From NCBI RefSeq assembly GCF_900143055.1, contig NZ_FRCW01000007.1, positions 1-64,000 of the forward strand: a stretch of DNA of 64,000 nucleotides, written 5' to 3'. Position numbers and translations under genes: made by a program. This stretch comes from Fibrobacter sp. UWR3 (lineage in GTDB: Bacteria > Fibrobacterota > Fibrobacteria > Fibrobacterales > Fibrobacteraceae). Below, piece by piece: positions 8,248 to 15,630 of this stretch. Below the pieces are notes generated by a model. The model worked only from the letters and a program-made list of their open reading frames with translations. It made no database searches and was not told where the DNA came from. Every line of letters starts with the position of its first letter. Position 1 is the stretch's first letter.

Positions 8248-9087
8248 ATGAAAGTCCAGATCCTCATAGACAACATCGCAGGAACGTGCGGCCCGCGCAA
8301 GCTATTCGGCGAATGGGGACTTTCCGTTTATGTGGAATACGATGGCCACAAGGTGCTGCTCGATACGGGCGCATCGCACCTGTTCGCAAAAAACGCGAAA
8401 GTGATGGGCATCGACCTCTCGCAGGTGGATATCGGCGTGCTGAGCCACGCGCATTACGACCACGCGAACGGCATGGCGAAATTCTTTGCGCTCAATAAGA
8501 CCGCACCCTTCTACCTGCGGAAGGGCGCAGGCGAAAACTGCTACCACACGCACAAGCTTTTCGGGCGATTTAGCTACCACGAATACATCGGCATTCACAA
8601 AGGATGGCTCGAGCGATTCGCGGGCCGCATCCGCTATGCGGAAGGCAATGCCGAAATTGCGCCGGGAATAACGCTCGTGCCGCATTCTACCACAGGGCTT
8701 GAACGCATCGGCGAGATGGCGCACCTGAGCGTGAAAGAGAACGGCAAGTACCGCTACGACAGTTTCGCGCACGAACAGAGCCTGGTTTTCGATACCCCGC
8801 AGGGGCTGTTCGTCATGAACAGTTGCAGCCACGCGGGAGCAGACAACATCGTGAAGGAAATCGGGGATGCCTTCCCCGGGAAAAAGATTTACGCGATTCT
8901 CGGCGGGTTCCATCTTTTCCGTTACCCGGATGCACGCGTGCGCGCCTTCGCCGAAAGGCTACGCGAACTCGACGTGCAGAAGATTTACACAGGGCACTGC
9001 ACCGGCGACCGCGCCTACGGAATACTGCGGGAAGTTCTCGGCGAGCGTGCAGAGCAAATGCACACCGGAATGACAATAGGGATTTAG
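8248..9087 (+). CDS. MBL-fold metallo-hydrolase (COG1237-like)
   Basis: This 279-residue cytoplasmic protein has the metallo-beta-lactamase motif HAHYDH (H67, H69, D71, H72), preceded by LLDTGAS, and the later ligands in NSCSH and LGGFHL, with a YTGHCTG near the C-terminus. The arrangement matches COG1237, the group that includes archaeal enzymes annotated as RFA-P (dihydropterin-ribofuranosylaminobenzene phosphate) synthase. Bacterial members are mostly uncharacterised, so no substrate is assigned. The start lies 13 nt after the lipoprotein stop with no strong SD, and it is probably the last gene of that operon. Confidence 0.85.
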   Translation: MKVQILIDNIAGTCGPRKLFGEWGLSVYVEYDGHKVLLDTGASHLFAKNAKVMGIDLSQVDIGVLSHAHYDHANGMAKFFALNKTAPFYLRKGAGENCYHTHKLFGRFSYHEYIGIHKGWLERFAGRIRYAEGNAEIAPGITLVPHSTTGLERIGEMAHLSVKENGKYRYDSFAHEQSLVFDTPQGLFVMNSCSHAGADNIVKEIGDAFPGKKIYAILGGFHLFRYPDARVRAFAERLRELDVQKIYTGHCTGDRAYGILREVLGERAEQMHTGMTIGI

Positions 9088-9117
9088 GGATTCCAAAAAA
9101 GGAACCCCTAATTTGAT

Positions 9118-10062
9118 TCACTTTTGAAAAAAGCTTGAAGCTGCGTGAATTTCGGATTCCGTCAAGCCCGTAAATTCAGCAATCTCTTCGAGGGACTTGT
9201 TCTTCGCAAGCATCTTGAGTGCTATTTCGCGGGCCTTGTTGCGTTCGCCTTCGGACAGACCTTCAGTCTTGCCTTCGGAAAAACCGATTTCGTGTTCAGC
9301 CTTCAAGTCCGTCATGTTTTTCGCCTCGCAGTTGAAAAGTTCCTCTATAAAGTTAATCAATTTAACGGAATCAAGCAAGTGCCGGAACGTCTCGTTCTGC
9401 ATAATCTTTTCGGGAACGGGTTCCTCCTTGACAATCACCTTGATGGCGCGGAGCCACTGCGCCGCCTCGGAGTTGTCGTTTACGGTGATGCCCGCCTTTT
9501 CGAGCTCGAAGAACTTGTCGATTTCCACGAAAATCTTCTGGATCTTGGGGAAGAACTTCCTCCCGTTGCACATTTCGTCAACGTGATGGATGTACTTCTG
9601 CGGTTCCTCGGGGAAAAGCTCGAAATCCAGGAGCCCGAGGAAGTAGATGCGCGGAAGCTCGTACTTCTCGCTGGTGTGCACCTGGTTCTCGATGACGCGG
9701 GAAATGTAGTATTCCACGCGGTCGCGGAAGAAGTCGTCGCCCTGCTGCTGCACTTCCACCAGCACCTTTTCGCCGGCGTTCGTGGTGCCAATAATGTCCA
9801 GAATGCAGTCCTTCTTGTTGAAAACGCCCGGAAATTCCTGCATTTCGAGGGTGATTTCCTTGATGGCGTCGTCGCCCTGCAGACCCAGCATCGCGTTCAC
9901 GAGCGAGATGAGGAGCGAGTGGTCCTTTTCCTCGGCGAAGACAATCTTGAAGATGCCGTCACTGAGGATATAGGCGTACTTGTAAAGTTCCTGGTACTTG
10001 AGGAGGTTGCTCTTGTCGATTTCCATCGCCTTGAGCAGGGAGTAGTGTTGCGTGCGGTTCAT
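9118..10062 (-). CDS. Rpn/PD-(D/E)XK nuclease family putative transposase
   Basis: This 314-residue protein has the N-terminal block FKIVFAEEKDHSLLISLVNAML and the PD-(D/E)XK core CILDIIGTTNAGEKVLVEVQ followed by R-VEYYISR. This matches the PDDEXK_2/Rpn family, often named recombination-promoting nuclease or putative transposase. The C-terminus is helical and charged (GFSEGKTEGLSEGERNKARE), as in the family. The start at 10062 is chosen over a GTG at 10185 because the family begins near this point. These genes occur in many copies in rumen bacteria and act as single-strand or structure-directed nucleases in E. coli relatives. No terminal repeats are visible. Confidence 0.85.
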   Translation of the reverse strand: MNRTQHYSLLKAMEIDKSNLLKYQELYKYAYILSDGIFKIVFAEEKDHSLLISLVNAMLGLQGDDAIKEITLEMQEFPGVFNKKDCILDIIGTTNAGEKVLVEVQQQGDDFFRDRVEYYISRVIENQVHTSEKYELPRIYFLGLLDFELFPEEPQKYIHHVDEMCNGRKFFPKIQKIFVEIDKFFELEKAGITVNDNSEAAQWLRAIKVIVKEEPVPEKIMQNETFRHLLDSVKLINFIEELFNCEAKNMTDLKAEHEIGFSEGKTEGLSEGERNKAREIALKMLAKNKSLEEIAEFTGLTESEIHAASSFFQK

Positions 10063-10187
10063 GTTTTTTCCGTTTGTTGAAGTTGTGGTTTTGGCTTGCA
10101 AACGGAAATGCCAGGACGTAGAACACCTGCGGCACCAGACGGTTGCCGCTCGCAAACCAGTTGAATGACTGATTTTTACGTCCACCT

Positions 10188-10409
10188 TTACGGCAGACGG
10201 TGCTCTACGTTGATAGCCACAGGGCCGGTTCCCTGCAGGGCAACTGTCGCGATTTGCGAATTGTCAAGTCCGCAAAGGGCAACGACCTCAAGCAGATAGT
10301 TGAACTGCCTCCCCGGTTCGAAAACGCTGTCAGGAGGATTGTCGGAATCTACTGAAATGAATATACAATCTTTTTGGAAGAAAGACAAGTCCCCGAGATG
10401 ATACACCAT
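10188..10409 (-). CDS. Small ORF of unknown function (possible gene remnant)
   Basis: A 73-residue frame starts with ATG at 10409, with TAAGG just upstream as a possible SD. The translation (MVYHLGDLSFFQKDC..., ending NVEHRLP) has normal amino-acid balance and no membrane segment, and I recognise no family. It begins 5 nt after the stop codon of a duplicated fragment of the batD-like 3' end (10415-10438). It may be a real short gene, or the tail of a larger gene lost during that rearrangement. Confidence 0.3.
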   Translation of the reverse strand: MVYHLGDLSFFQKDCIFISVDSDNPPDSVFEPGRQFNYLLEVVALCGLDNSQIATVALQGTGPVAINVEHRLP

Positions 10410-10414
10410 AGCCT

Positions 10415-10531
10415 TACTTGCGCTGGGCGCGAACGGCGGCCTGTGAGCAGCAAATGCTCCGTATTAACGGAGCATGGTTGCGAGAGTGAGCGCTTTCCGG
10501 ATTGCCCTACTTGCGCTGGGCGCGAACGGCG
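10415..10531. repeat. 24-bp direct repeat around a perfect hairpin at the batD 3' end
   Basis: Positions 10415-10438 and 10508-10531 are identical. Both encode the reverse-strand end AVRAQRK followed by a stop. Between them lies ATGCTCCG-TATTAA-CGGAGCAT (10454-10475), a perfect 8-bp stem. This looks like partial duplication of the batD-like gene end, or the scar of an inserted element. On the minus strand the hairpin could also reduce transcription past batD. Confidence 0.75.
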
Positions 10532-11499
10532 TCAACAACGGCTTTGAGTTCTTCCTTCTTTGCCTGTTCCTCTTCCGGCGTAGGCTTCGTGTCTTCGAGA
10601 AGGCGGTCGGCCCATTCGTCCCAGAAGCGGCAGCGTTCGCCCTCGAGCTTCATCTTCGCGAACTTGACCGGCTCGGTTTCGACGGCGAGCGTCACGACCG
10701 ATTCCTTGTAGGCCTGCGGGAGGCCCGCAACATGCGACATACGCTGCTTGAGTTCGGCGACAGTCGCATCCAGGATATCCACGTCGAAACGGCGTTCGAT
10801 GTAACGGCGGGCAATGAACCCGAGCGCCATGAAGTAGTCACCCTGGTTGCCTTCGGCGAGATAGTTCTTCTGCCTGAGTTCCTTGAGAGCGAGTACCGCC
10901 TCCTCGTACGGCGGGAGTCGCGGAGCCTCGCCCTTCTTCGCGAATTTCTTGTGCAGGAACCACCCGAGGAACACGAGCAGCACCACCCCCAGCACGATCA
11001 GCACGATGTAGAGCCACTGCGGCAGGCGCGGGTCATCGAGCGGGTCTTCCGCTTCCAGGATATCCGTCTCCTCGCCCGTAGTGCGCATGGAAACCTTCAC
11101 GGCCACCGGGTCGGTATTCACCTTCACGGTATCGCTACCCACCACGGCGTTCACCTGCTGCGGCGCAATCAAGAAGTCACCGCTCACGAACGTGTTGAGC
11201 GTCGCGAGCCATACGAATTTCGCAGTCCCCTTGGGCATGCCCTCGGTCACCTTCTCGTTCTTCATCTCCTTGACTTCAAAGCTGCCAAGGTTCCCGACAA
11301 AGCTAGGCAAATCCACGATGGCGTTCTCCGGCGCCGTGACCTGGATTTCGTAATTGAACATGTCGCCCACGAAAACCTGGGCGTTATCGACGTTCGCCTT
11401 GACACTCACATCGAAGGCGAAGGCGGGAAGTGCACAAAAAGCAAAAAGGACGGCCAATGCGGCGGGGCGGAAAAGGCTCTTACAAGAAAAAAGTGACAT
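10507..11499 (-). CDS. BatD-like membrane protein
   Basis: This 330-residue protein has a signal peptide (residues 1-28, ending PAFA), a beta-rich periplasmic region beginning DVSVKANVDNAQVFVGDMFNYEIQV as in BatD proteins, one transmembrane segment near residues 183-205 (WLYIVLIVLGVVLLVFLGWFL), and a helical cytoplasmic C-terminus rich in Lys, Glu and Arg. Bat (Bacteroides aerotolerance) proteins normally accompany MoxR and VWA-domain BatA/B genes; none is adjacent here, so this is an orphan. The start at 11499 is chosen for the signal peptide; longer upstream frames add low-complexity sequence overlapping the divergent gene. Role probably in envelope stress; unproven. Confidence 0.75.
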   Translation of the reverse strand: MSLFSCKSLFRPAALAVLFAFCALPAFAFDVSVKANVDNAQVFVGDMFNYEIQVTAPENAIVDLPSFVGNLGSFEVKEMKNEKVTEGMPKGTAKFVWLATLNTFVSGDFLIAPQQVNAVVGSDTVKVNTDPVAVKVSMRTTGEETDILEAEDPLDDPRLPQWLYIVLIVLGVVLLVFLGWFLHKKFAKKGEAPRLPPYEEAVLALKELRQKNYLAEGNQGDYFMALGFIARRYIERRFDVDILDATVAELKQRMSHVAGLPQAYKESVVTLAVETEPVKFAKMKLEGERCRFWDEWADRLLEDTKPTPEEEQAKKEELKAVVDAVRAQRK

Positions 11500-11618
11500 A
11501 AAGACCTCTGTGCCGAAGAATATACAAATTTTACCGCGAAAAAACACAGGATGTAGGCCACAGGTTGCAGCAGCCTTTTCACGAAAAACCATGCGGCAAA
11601 TGCAGACCGGAGAGTTTC

Positions 11619-11626
11619 TATATTGT
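11619..11626 (+). promoter_or_regulatory. Promoter box of the outer-membrane protein gene at 11633
   Basis: TATATTGT ends 6 nt before the ATG and there is no SD. The geometry predicts transcription starting at or beside the start codon. Confidence 0.45.
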
Positions 11627-11632
11627 AACTTT

Positions 11633-12652
11633 ATGTTACCCCCGTCCATTTGCAGAATCGTCCTCGTGCTCACGCTAGCCGGTGCCGTACTTGCAAGTGC
11701 GGGCGAAAAAACGAATGCGGGTGAAAAAGCGGACGCAAGGGCCGACTCGGCGACGCAGGCCATAGCCGACACGACAGAAATCTCGCAGGAGCATATCTTC
11801 AACGTGATAGGGCTCGTGCTCCCCCACAACTCGCTGCGCAATTCCAAGACGCTTCACAACTGGCCGTTCTTCGCCGTGGCCGCACCCGCCTGGGTATCGA
11901 CCATCAGGCTCAAAAGGGATATCAACAGGGCTTTTACCCTCAAGGGGTTCGCCACGTACGACCTGGGGTTCAACGGAATCGGGCTCCGCATAGGCACATC
12001 GCTGGAACTTATCCACCTGCTGGAACTCGGCGTGCAGGTGAACACGGGAACGGCACTCAACTACGGCGAGACTGCGACCTTCATGGGCGTGTACGACCCC
12101 GAAAAGAGGGACTACCGCCAGGACATCATCTTCACGCAGTACGCCTACGGATTCAAGTACAATGCCACGCTGACCATCCCGCTGCTCGCGTTCCTGCCCA
12201 AGAGCAAGTGGACAAAGATTATCCTGAAGGGCACGGCGGAATACGCCTACTCGGGCTACACCGGCGCCGATGACGGCGAAGTGTGGAAGGCGGGCAGCGA
12301 GAACCTGGTGAACGGATTCAAGTACAAGTGCGGCGGCACGCTAATTTATATGCTGCCGTTCAAGCGCGTGAACATGGCCATGGTATCGGCAAACGTGAGC
12401 GGATTCAAGCACGCCTACGATTTCGACAGCGTCTACAAGGACTACAATCCCGGATTCAAGACGGTAAGCATTACCCCGATGGCGTCGGTCAAGATAAGCG
12501 AGAACTGGAACGGCATGCTGATGGCGGTCGTATCGCGCGATCGCGTGTTCGAAAACAGGCGCTACCCGACCACCGAGGAACCCTTGCAGAAACAAGTCGG
12601 GAGCGAATGGGACCTGCGCACCGTGATGTTTATCGCGAGCAGGAAATTCTAG
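11633..12652 (+). CDS. Putative beta-barrel outer-membrane protein
   Basis: This 339-residue protein has a signal peptide (cleavage near ASAGE), a short charged stretch of Ala/Glu/Lys/Asp, then alternating hydrophobic/polar strands through to a terminal FIASRKF. A final aromatic residue and strand pattern fit an outer-membrane barrel. No named family is recognised; it may be Fibrobacter-specific. It is divergent from the batD-like gene (134 bp apart) and 41 bp upstream of a symporter with its own promoter. The start is chosen by promoter geometry and signal peptide; ATGs at 11591 and 11600 are in frame but lie upstream of the box. Confidence 0.65.
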   Translation: MLPPSICRIVLVLTLAGAVLASAGEKTNAGEKADARADSATQAIADTTEISQEHIFNVIGLVLPHNSLRNSKTLHNWPFFAVAAPAWVSTIRLKRDINRAFTLKGFATYDLGFNGIGLRIGTSLELIHLLELGVQVNTGTALNYGETATFMGVYDPEKRDYRQDIIFTQYAYGFKYNATLTIPLLAFLPKSKWTKIILKGTAEYAYSGYTGADDGEVWKAGSENLVNGFKYKCGGTLIYMLPFKRVNMAMVSANVSGFKHAYDFDSVYKDYNPGFKTVSITPMASVKISENWNGMLMAVVSRDRVFENRRYPTTEEPLQKQVGSEWDLRTVMFIASRKF

Positions 12653-12678
12653 GGCCGCCAGGGCTTTTTCGCATATTC

Positions 12679-12686
12679 TATCTTTG
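12679..12686 (+). promoter_or_regulatory. TAnnTTTG promoter box of the symporter gene
   Basis: TATCTTTG is a perfect TAnnTTTG match ending 7 nt before ATG 12694. No SD can fit between them, so a leaderless mRNA is predicted. Confidence 0.6.
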
Positions 12687-12693
12687 CGGTGAC

Positions 12694-14082
12694 ATGACAG
12701 CCGCCCTCACCATATACCTCATAGTCCTCGTGCTTATTGCAATCCGCAGCGCACGCAAGGTCAAGGACATTCCCGACTTCTTTGTAGCGCGGAAGGGCGC
12801 TTCGGCGCGTATGGTGGCGGGGAGCCTGGTGGCGACAATTCTCGGCGGGTCGGCCGTTATCGGCGCGATCGATTCCGGAATGAAAATCGGCGGGGCCGCC
12901 AGCTGGTTCATGCTTACGGGCGCCCTCGGGCTATTCGCCCTCATCCCATTTGCGGGTCGCGCATACAGCCACGGGAAATACACGCTCCCCGACCTGGTAG
13001 AGAACCTGTACGGCAAAGGCCCGCGGTTCGTTGCGTCGCTCGTGATACCGGTCGCGTGGACGGGTATCGTGGCGGCGCAGATTATAGCGGCGGCGAAACT
13101 CCTGATGACGTTCACCCCGATGGAATACACCACGGCCGCCGTCGTGTCGGCGGCGGTGTTCACGGGCTATACGCTCGCGGGCGGCCAGCTTTCGATTTTG
13201 CGCACGGACTTTTTGCAAGCATGCCTGATTATCGCAGGCCTGCTACTCATCGCGGGCTTCGCGCTGATTAACGGCGCGGGCGACGCGGGCGTGCTTCCGG
13301 GCAAAGAGCTTCCCTTCCCGTTCAACGCGGGCTTCTCGCCTTTCGACCTCTTCCTGCTCATCCTTACCTACGGCACAACGTACACCGCGGGCCCCGACAT
13401 CTTCAGCCGCGTGTTCTGCGCGAAGGATATCGCCACCGCAAAAAAGGGAATCGCGATTGCCGCCTGCGTGCTCATCCCGGTCGCGTTCGTCATCGGGATT
13501 CTCGCGCTGTTCGGCACGAGCCTCGGTGACGTGCAGGGGGCCCGAATCACGGCCATTGCAAATGCAGTACTCCCGCCGGCGCTCGTCCCGCTGGTGGCGC
13601 TCGCGCTCCTGAGCGTCGTCCTCAGCAGCGCCGACACCACATTGCTGAGCAGCTCCGTGATACTCTGCGGGCTGTTCCGCACCGGCGCAAGCCCCAAGGA
13701 GGCTTGCGACCCGCATACCGCCGCAGGGCTCGCAAACAAAACGCTTCTCAAGGCGCGCGTCGTCATATTCCTGAACGGCATCGTGGCACTCCTGCTCGCG
13801 CTCGTATTCACCGACATCATCGGCACGCTCCTCCTCGCGCTCGCCGTCTATGCCGGCGCCTTCACCGTGCCTATCCTGTGGGGCCTCACGGGGCTCCGTT
13901 CCAGGCCGGCAAGCGTCGCCGCGGGCATAATTCTCGGCGGTGCGCTCGCCCTCGCGGGCAAGCTCTGCCCTCCCCTTCCGGGAGCTATCGGGAGCCATAC
14001 CGGCGACATCCTCACCATTGCAGCCTTCATCGTGAACGGGATTTGCCTTGCCGCCGGCCGTTTAAGGCGCAAAAGCGCGTAG
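12694..14082 (+). CDS. Sodium:solute symporter family transporter
   Basis: This 462-residue inner-membrane protein has about 12-13 hydrophobic segments along its whole length. Family landmarks are DFFVARKGASARMVAGSLVATILGG near the N-terminus, GGQLSILRTDFLQ in the middle, TAGPDIFSRVF, and LSSADTTLLSSS towards the C-terminus, close to the conserved sodium-binding serine pair of SSS transporters. It likely imports a small solute with Na+; the solute cannot be predicted. There is no partner gene next to it. The start follows TATCTTTG by 7 nt. Confidence 0.88.
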   Translation: MTAALTIYLIVLVLIAIRSARKVKDIPDFFVARKGASARMVAGSLVATILGGSAVIGAIDSGMKIGGAASWFMLTGALGLFALIPFAGRAYSHGKYTLPDLVENLYGKGPRFVASLVIPVAWTGIVAAQIIAAAKLLMTFTPMEYTTAAVVSAAVFTGYTLAGGQLSILRTDFLQACLIIAGLLLIAGFALINGAGDAGVLPGKELPFPFNAGFSPFDLFLLILTYGTTYTAGPDIFSRVFCAKDIATAKKGIAIAACVLIPVAFVIGILALFGTSLGDVQGARITAIANAVLPPALVPLVALALLSVVLSSADTTLLSSSVILCGLFRTGASPKEACDPHTAAGLANKTLLKARVVIFLNGIVALLLALVFTDIIGTLLLALAVYAGAFTVPILWGLTGLRSRPASVAAGIILGGALALAGKLCPPLPGAIGSHTGDILTIAAFIVNGICLAAGRLRRKSA

Positions 14083-14122
14083 TCTCCGGGAATGCAGGGC
14101 CGACAGGTTCCCCGTAATATCA

Positions 14123-14130
14123 TATCTTTT
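14123..14130 (+). promoter_or_regulatory. Promoter box of the lipoprotein gene at 14135
   Basis: TATCTTTT ends 4 nt before ATG 14135. An in-frame TTG at 14129 lies inside the box and is therefore unlikely to be the start. Confidence 0.45.
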
Positions 14131-14134
14131 GGAT

Positions 14135-14962
14135 ATGGGTGTAAGTTTCTCCGGACATGCGGTTCACCGCCTGCTCGCCTGCATACTCGCAGTTTCGCTC
14201 GCAGGCTTGCTCACCTCGTGCGCCTCCACCAAGATGGAGTACGCCAAAGAAGTCGAGATGGACGCCTATCCCGGGCCAAATATCCAGGGCATCAACCGCC
14301 ACCTCAAGGAAAATACCGTGGGCTCGCGCCTGCACGGCGGGTTCATCGTGAGCAAACTCGAACATCTCGGTGTCGACGGCGTAGAAAACAAGGACGAGTG
14401 GGATTCCGTCGACGTGGATTCGAAATACAGGATCACCTACCTGCCCGTCTACGGTTCCATCGACAAGTTCGCGAAAGGCGACCTGTTCATGATGAACATC
14501 GGGTTCGGCATCTACCACGGCATATACGCCTCCACCTCGGTCGGTATCAACACCAGGCACTTCGAGCTCGGGCTTTCCACGTTCCAGCGCTTCACCTACC
14601 AGATTATCAACTACCTCGGCTACGAAAGGGACGACGAGGGCAACCTCAACAAGCTCGAGAACTTCGACAACGAGAACAGGCTCGTGTTCCAGTACGGCGC
14701 AGGCGCCTACGCAAGCCTATTCCTCGGGCCCGTGACGCTTTCGTACAACGGCAACATCTACAGACCGAACAAGTCCGTCATTATCGACAAGCCGATTCCG
14801 CAATTCAAGTTCGCAACCCCGTACCTGTTCACGAACAACTTCCTGGTTTCGTACTGGTACAACCCCACCACGGAATTCCAGCTGGGCGTAACGAACATCC
14901 TCGTCGACTTTAACGGCGGTCACTGGTCGCTGAACGCAGGCATTTCGCTCTGGTCGTTCTAA
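14135..14962 (+). CDS. Envelope lipoprotein with beta-barrel-like body, unknown family
   Basis: This 275-residue protein has a lipoprotein signal (LAGLLTSC, then ASTK). The remainder is rich in amphipathic beta-strands with many Tyr, Phe and Asn residues, ending ISLWSF with a terminal phenylalanine as in outer-membrane barrels. I recognise no named family. A lipid-anchored N-terminus with a barrel-like C-terminus also appears at 27616-28737. The gene stands alone between a symporter and convergent genes. Its function is unknown; an outer-membrane location is inferred. Confidence 0.65.
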   Translation: MGVSFSGHAVHRLLACILAVSLAGLLTSCASTKMEYAKEVEMDAYPGPNIQGINRHLKENTVGSRLHGGFIVSKLEHLGVDGVENKDEWDSVDVDSKYRITYLPVYGSIDKFAKGDLFMMNIGFGIYHGIYASTSVGINTRHFELGLSTFQRFTYQIINYLGYERDDEGNLNKLENFDNENRLVFQYGAGAYASLFLGPVTLSYNGNIYRPNKSVIIDKPIPQFKFATPYLFTNNFLVSYWYNPTTEFQLGVTNILVDFNGGHWSLNAGISLWSF

Positions 14963-15047
14963 CCGTATAGATCCTCGCCTTGCTTCGACAATGCTCACTT
15001 CGACATAGCTCAGTGCAGGCAGCACAGGCCGCAAGGATGACCCATTC

Positions 15048-15626
15048 TTATTTGGTCGCCGTATTTACAATTGGCTTGTTCAGTATCCGCTTGCTCCGGA
15101 GAGCAACCGTCGGGTGCTCGCGGTAAATAAGCGAGAAGAGAACCGTATGCGGGTATTCGCAGCGGGCCAGTTCCTGCAGGGCATTTTTCGCAATCTTCCT
15201 GTCGGTCTTTTCCAGCGCGTAGCGGTCGCATTCATATTCCTGGTTCCAGCAGTAGAAATGGAAGAACGTGCGGAACGGGATGGCGGCCAGGTGCAGCCAC
15301 AGGACCGATTCCACAATGGAGCATTCCCACCGCACCATCAGTGCGGCCATGAACCATATGGCACAGAGCGCGAAGGCGACCTTCACCAGGTTGCGCAGGA
15401 TGGCGTGGTGCAACTTCGCGTGCGCCTGCTCGTGCATTTCCACGAACTTGCCCACCGTAGGCTGCTCGCGGTTTTCGGGAAGCGGCACAAGGTCGTTCAC
15501 CAGCGGCAAAATCCGCATCACGGTAAAGGCGCTGAACCTGCACTGCACCGCGCGACATTCCCGGATTTCGAGAACCACCCGCGCGGCAAGTTCAACACAA
15601 AGTAATGTGACCAGCAGGAGAGACAA
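15048..15626 (-). CDS. Small membrane metalloprotease-like protein (M48/M56-type zinc motif)
   Basis: This 192-residue protein carries HEQAH (H65, E66, H69) and a second motif EYECD (E130-D134), the same spacing pattern as HELTH...EYVAD in M48 peptidases. Hydrophobic segments lie near residues 1-20, 83-97 and 107-126. It is much shorter than usual M48 members (about 290-400 residues), so it is a minimal or diverged form. The start is read as TTG 15626, 4 nt after the stop of the upstream DUF4954 gene, giving a hydrophobic N-terminus; a later ATG would remove that segment. Probably co-transcribed with the DUF4954 gene. Confidence 0.65.
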   Translation of the reverse strand: MSLLLVTLLCVELAARVVLEIRECRAVQCRFSAFTVMRILPLVNDLVPLPENREQPTVGKFVEMHEQAHAKLHHAILRNLVKVAFALCAIWFMAALMVRWECSIVESVLWLHLAAIPFRTFFHFYCWNQEYECDRYALEKTDRKIAKNALQELARCEYPHTVLFSLIYREHPTVALRSKRILNKPIVNTATK

Positions 15627-15630
15627 TTTT

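Noticed and set aside
9118-10062. Insertion sequence with terminal repeats
   Set aside because: The gene belongs to the Rpn 'putative transposase' family but no inverted ends or target duplication could be found.
14129-14134. TTG start two codons upstream of the lipoprotein ATG
   Set aside because: It lies inside the promoter box TATCTTTT, so it would not be transcribed.
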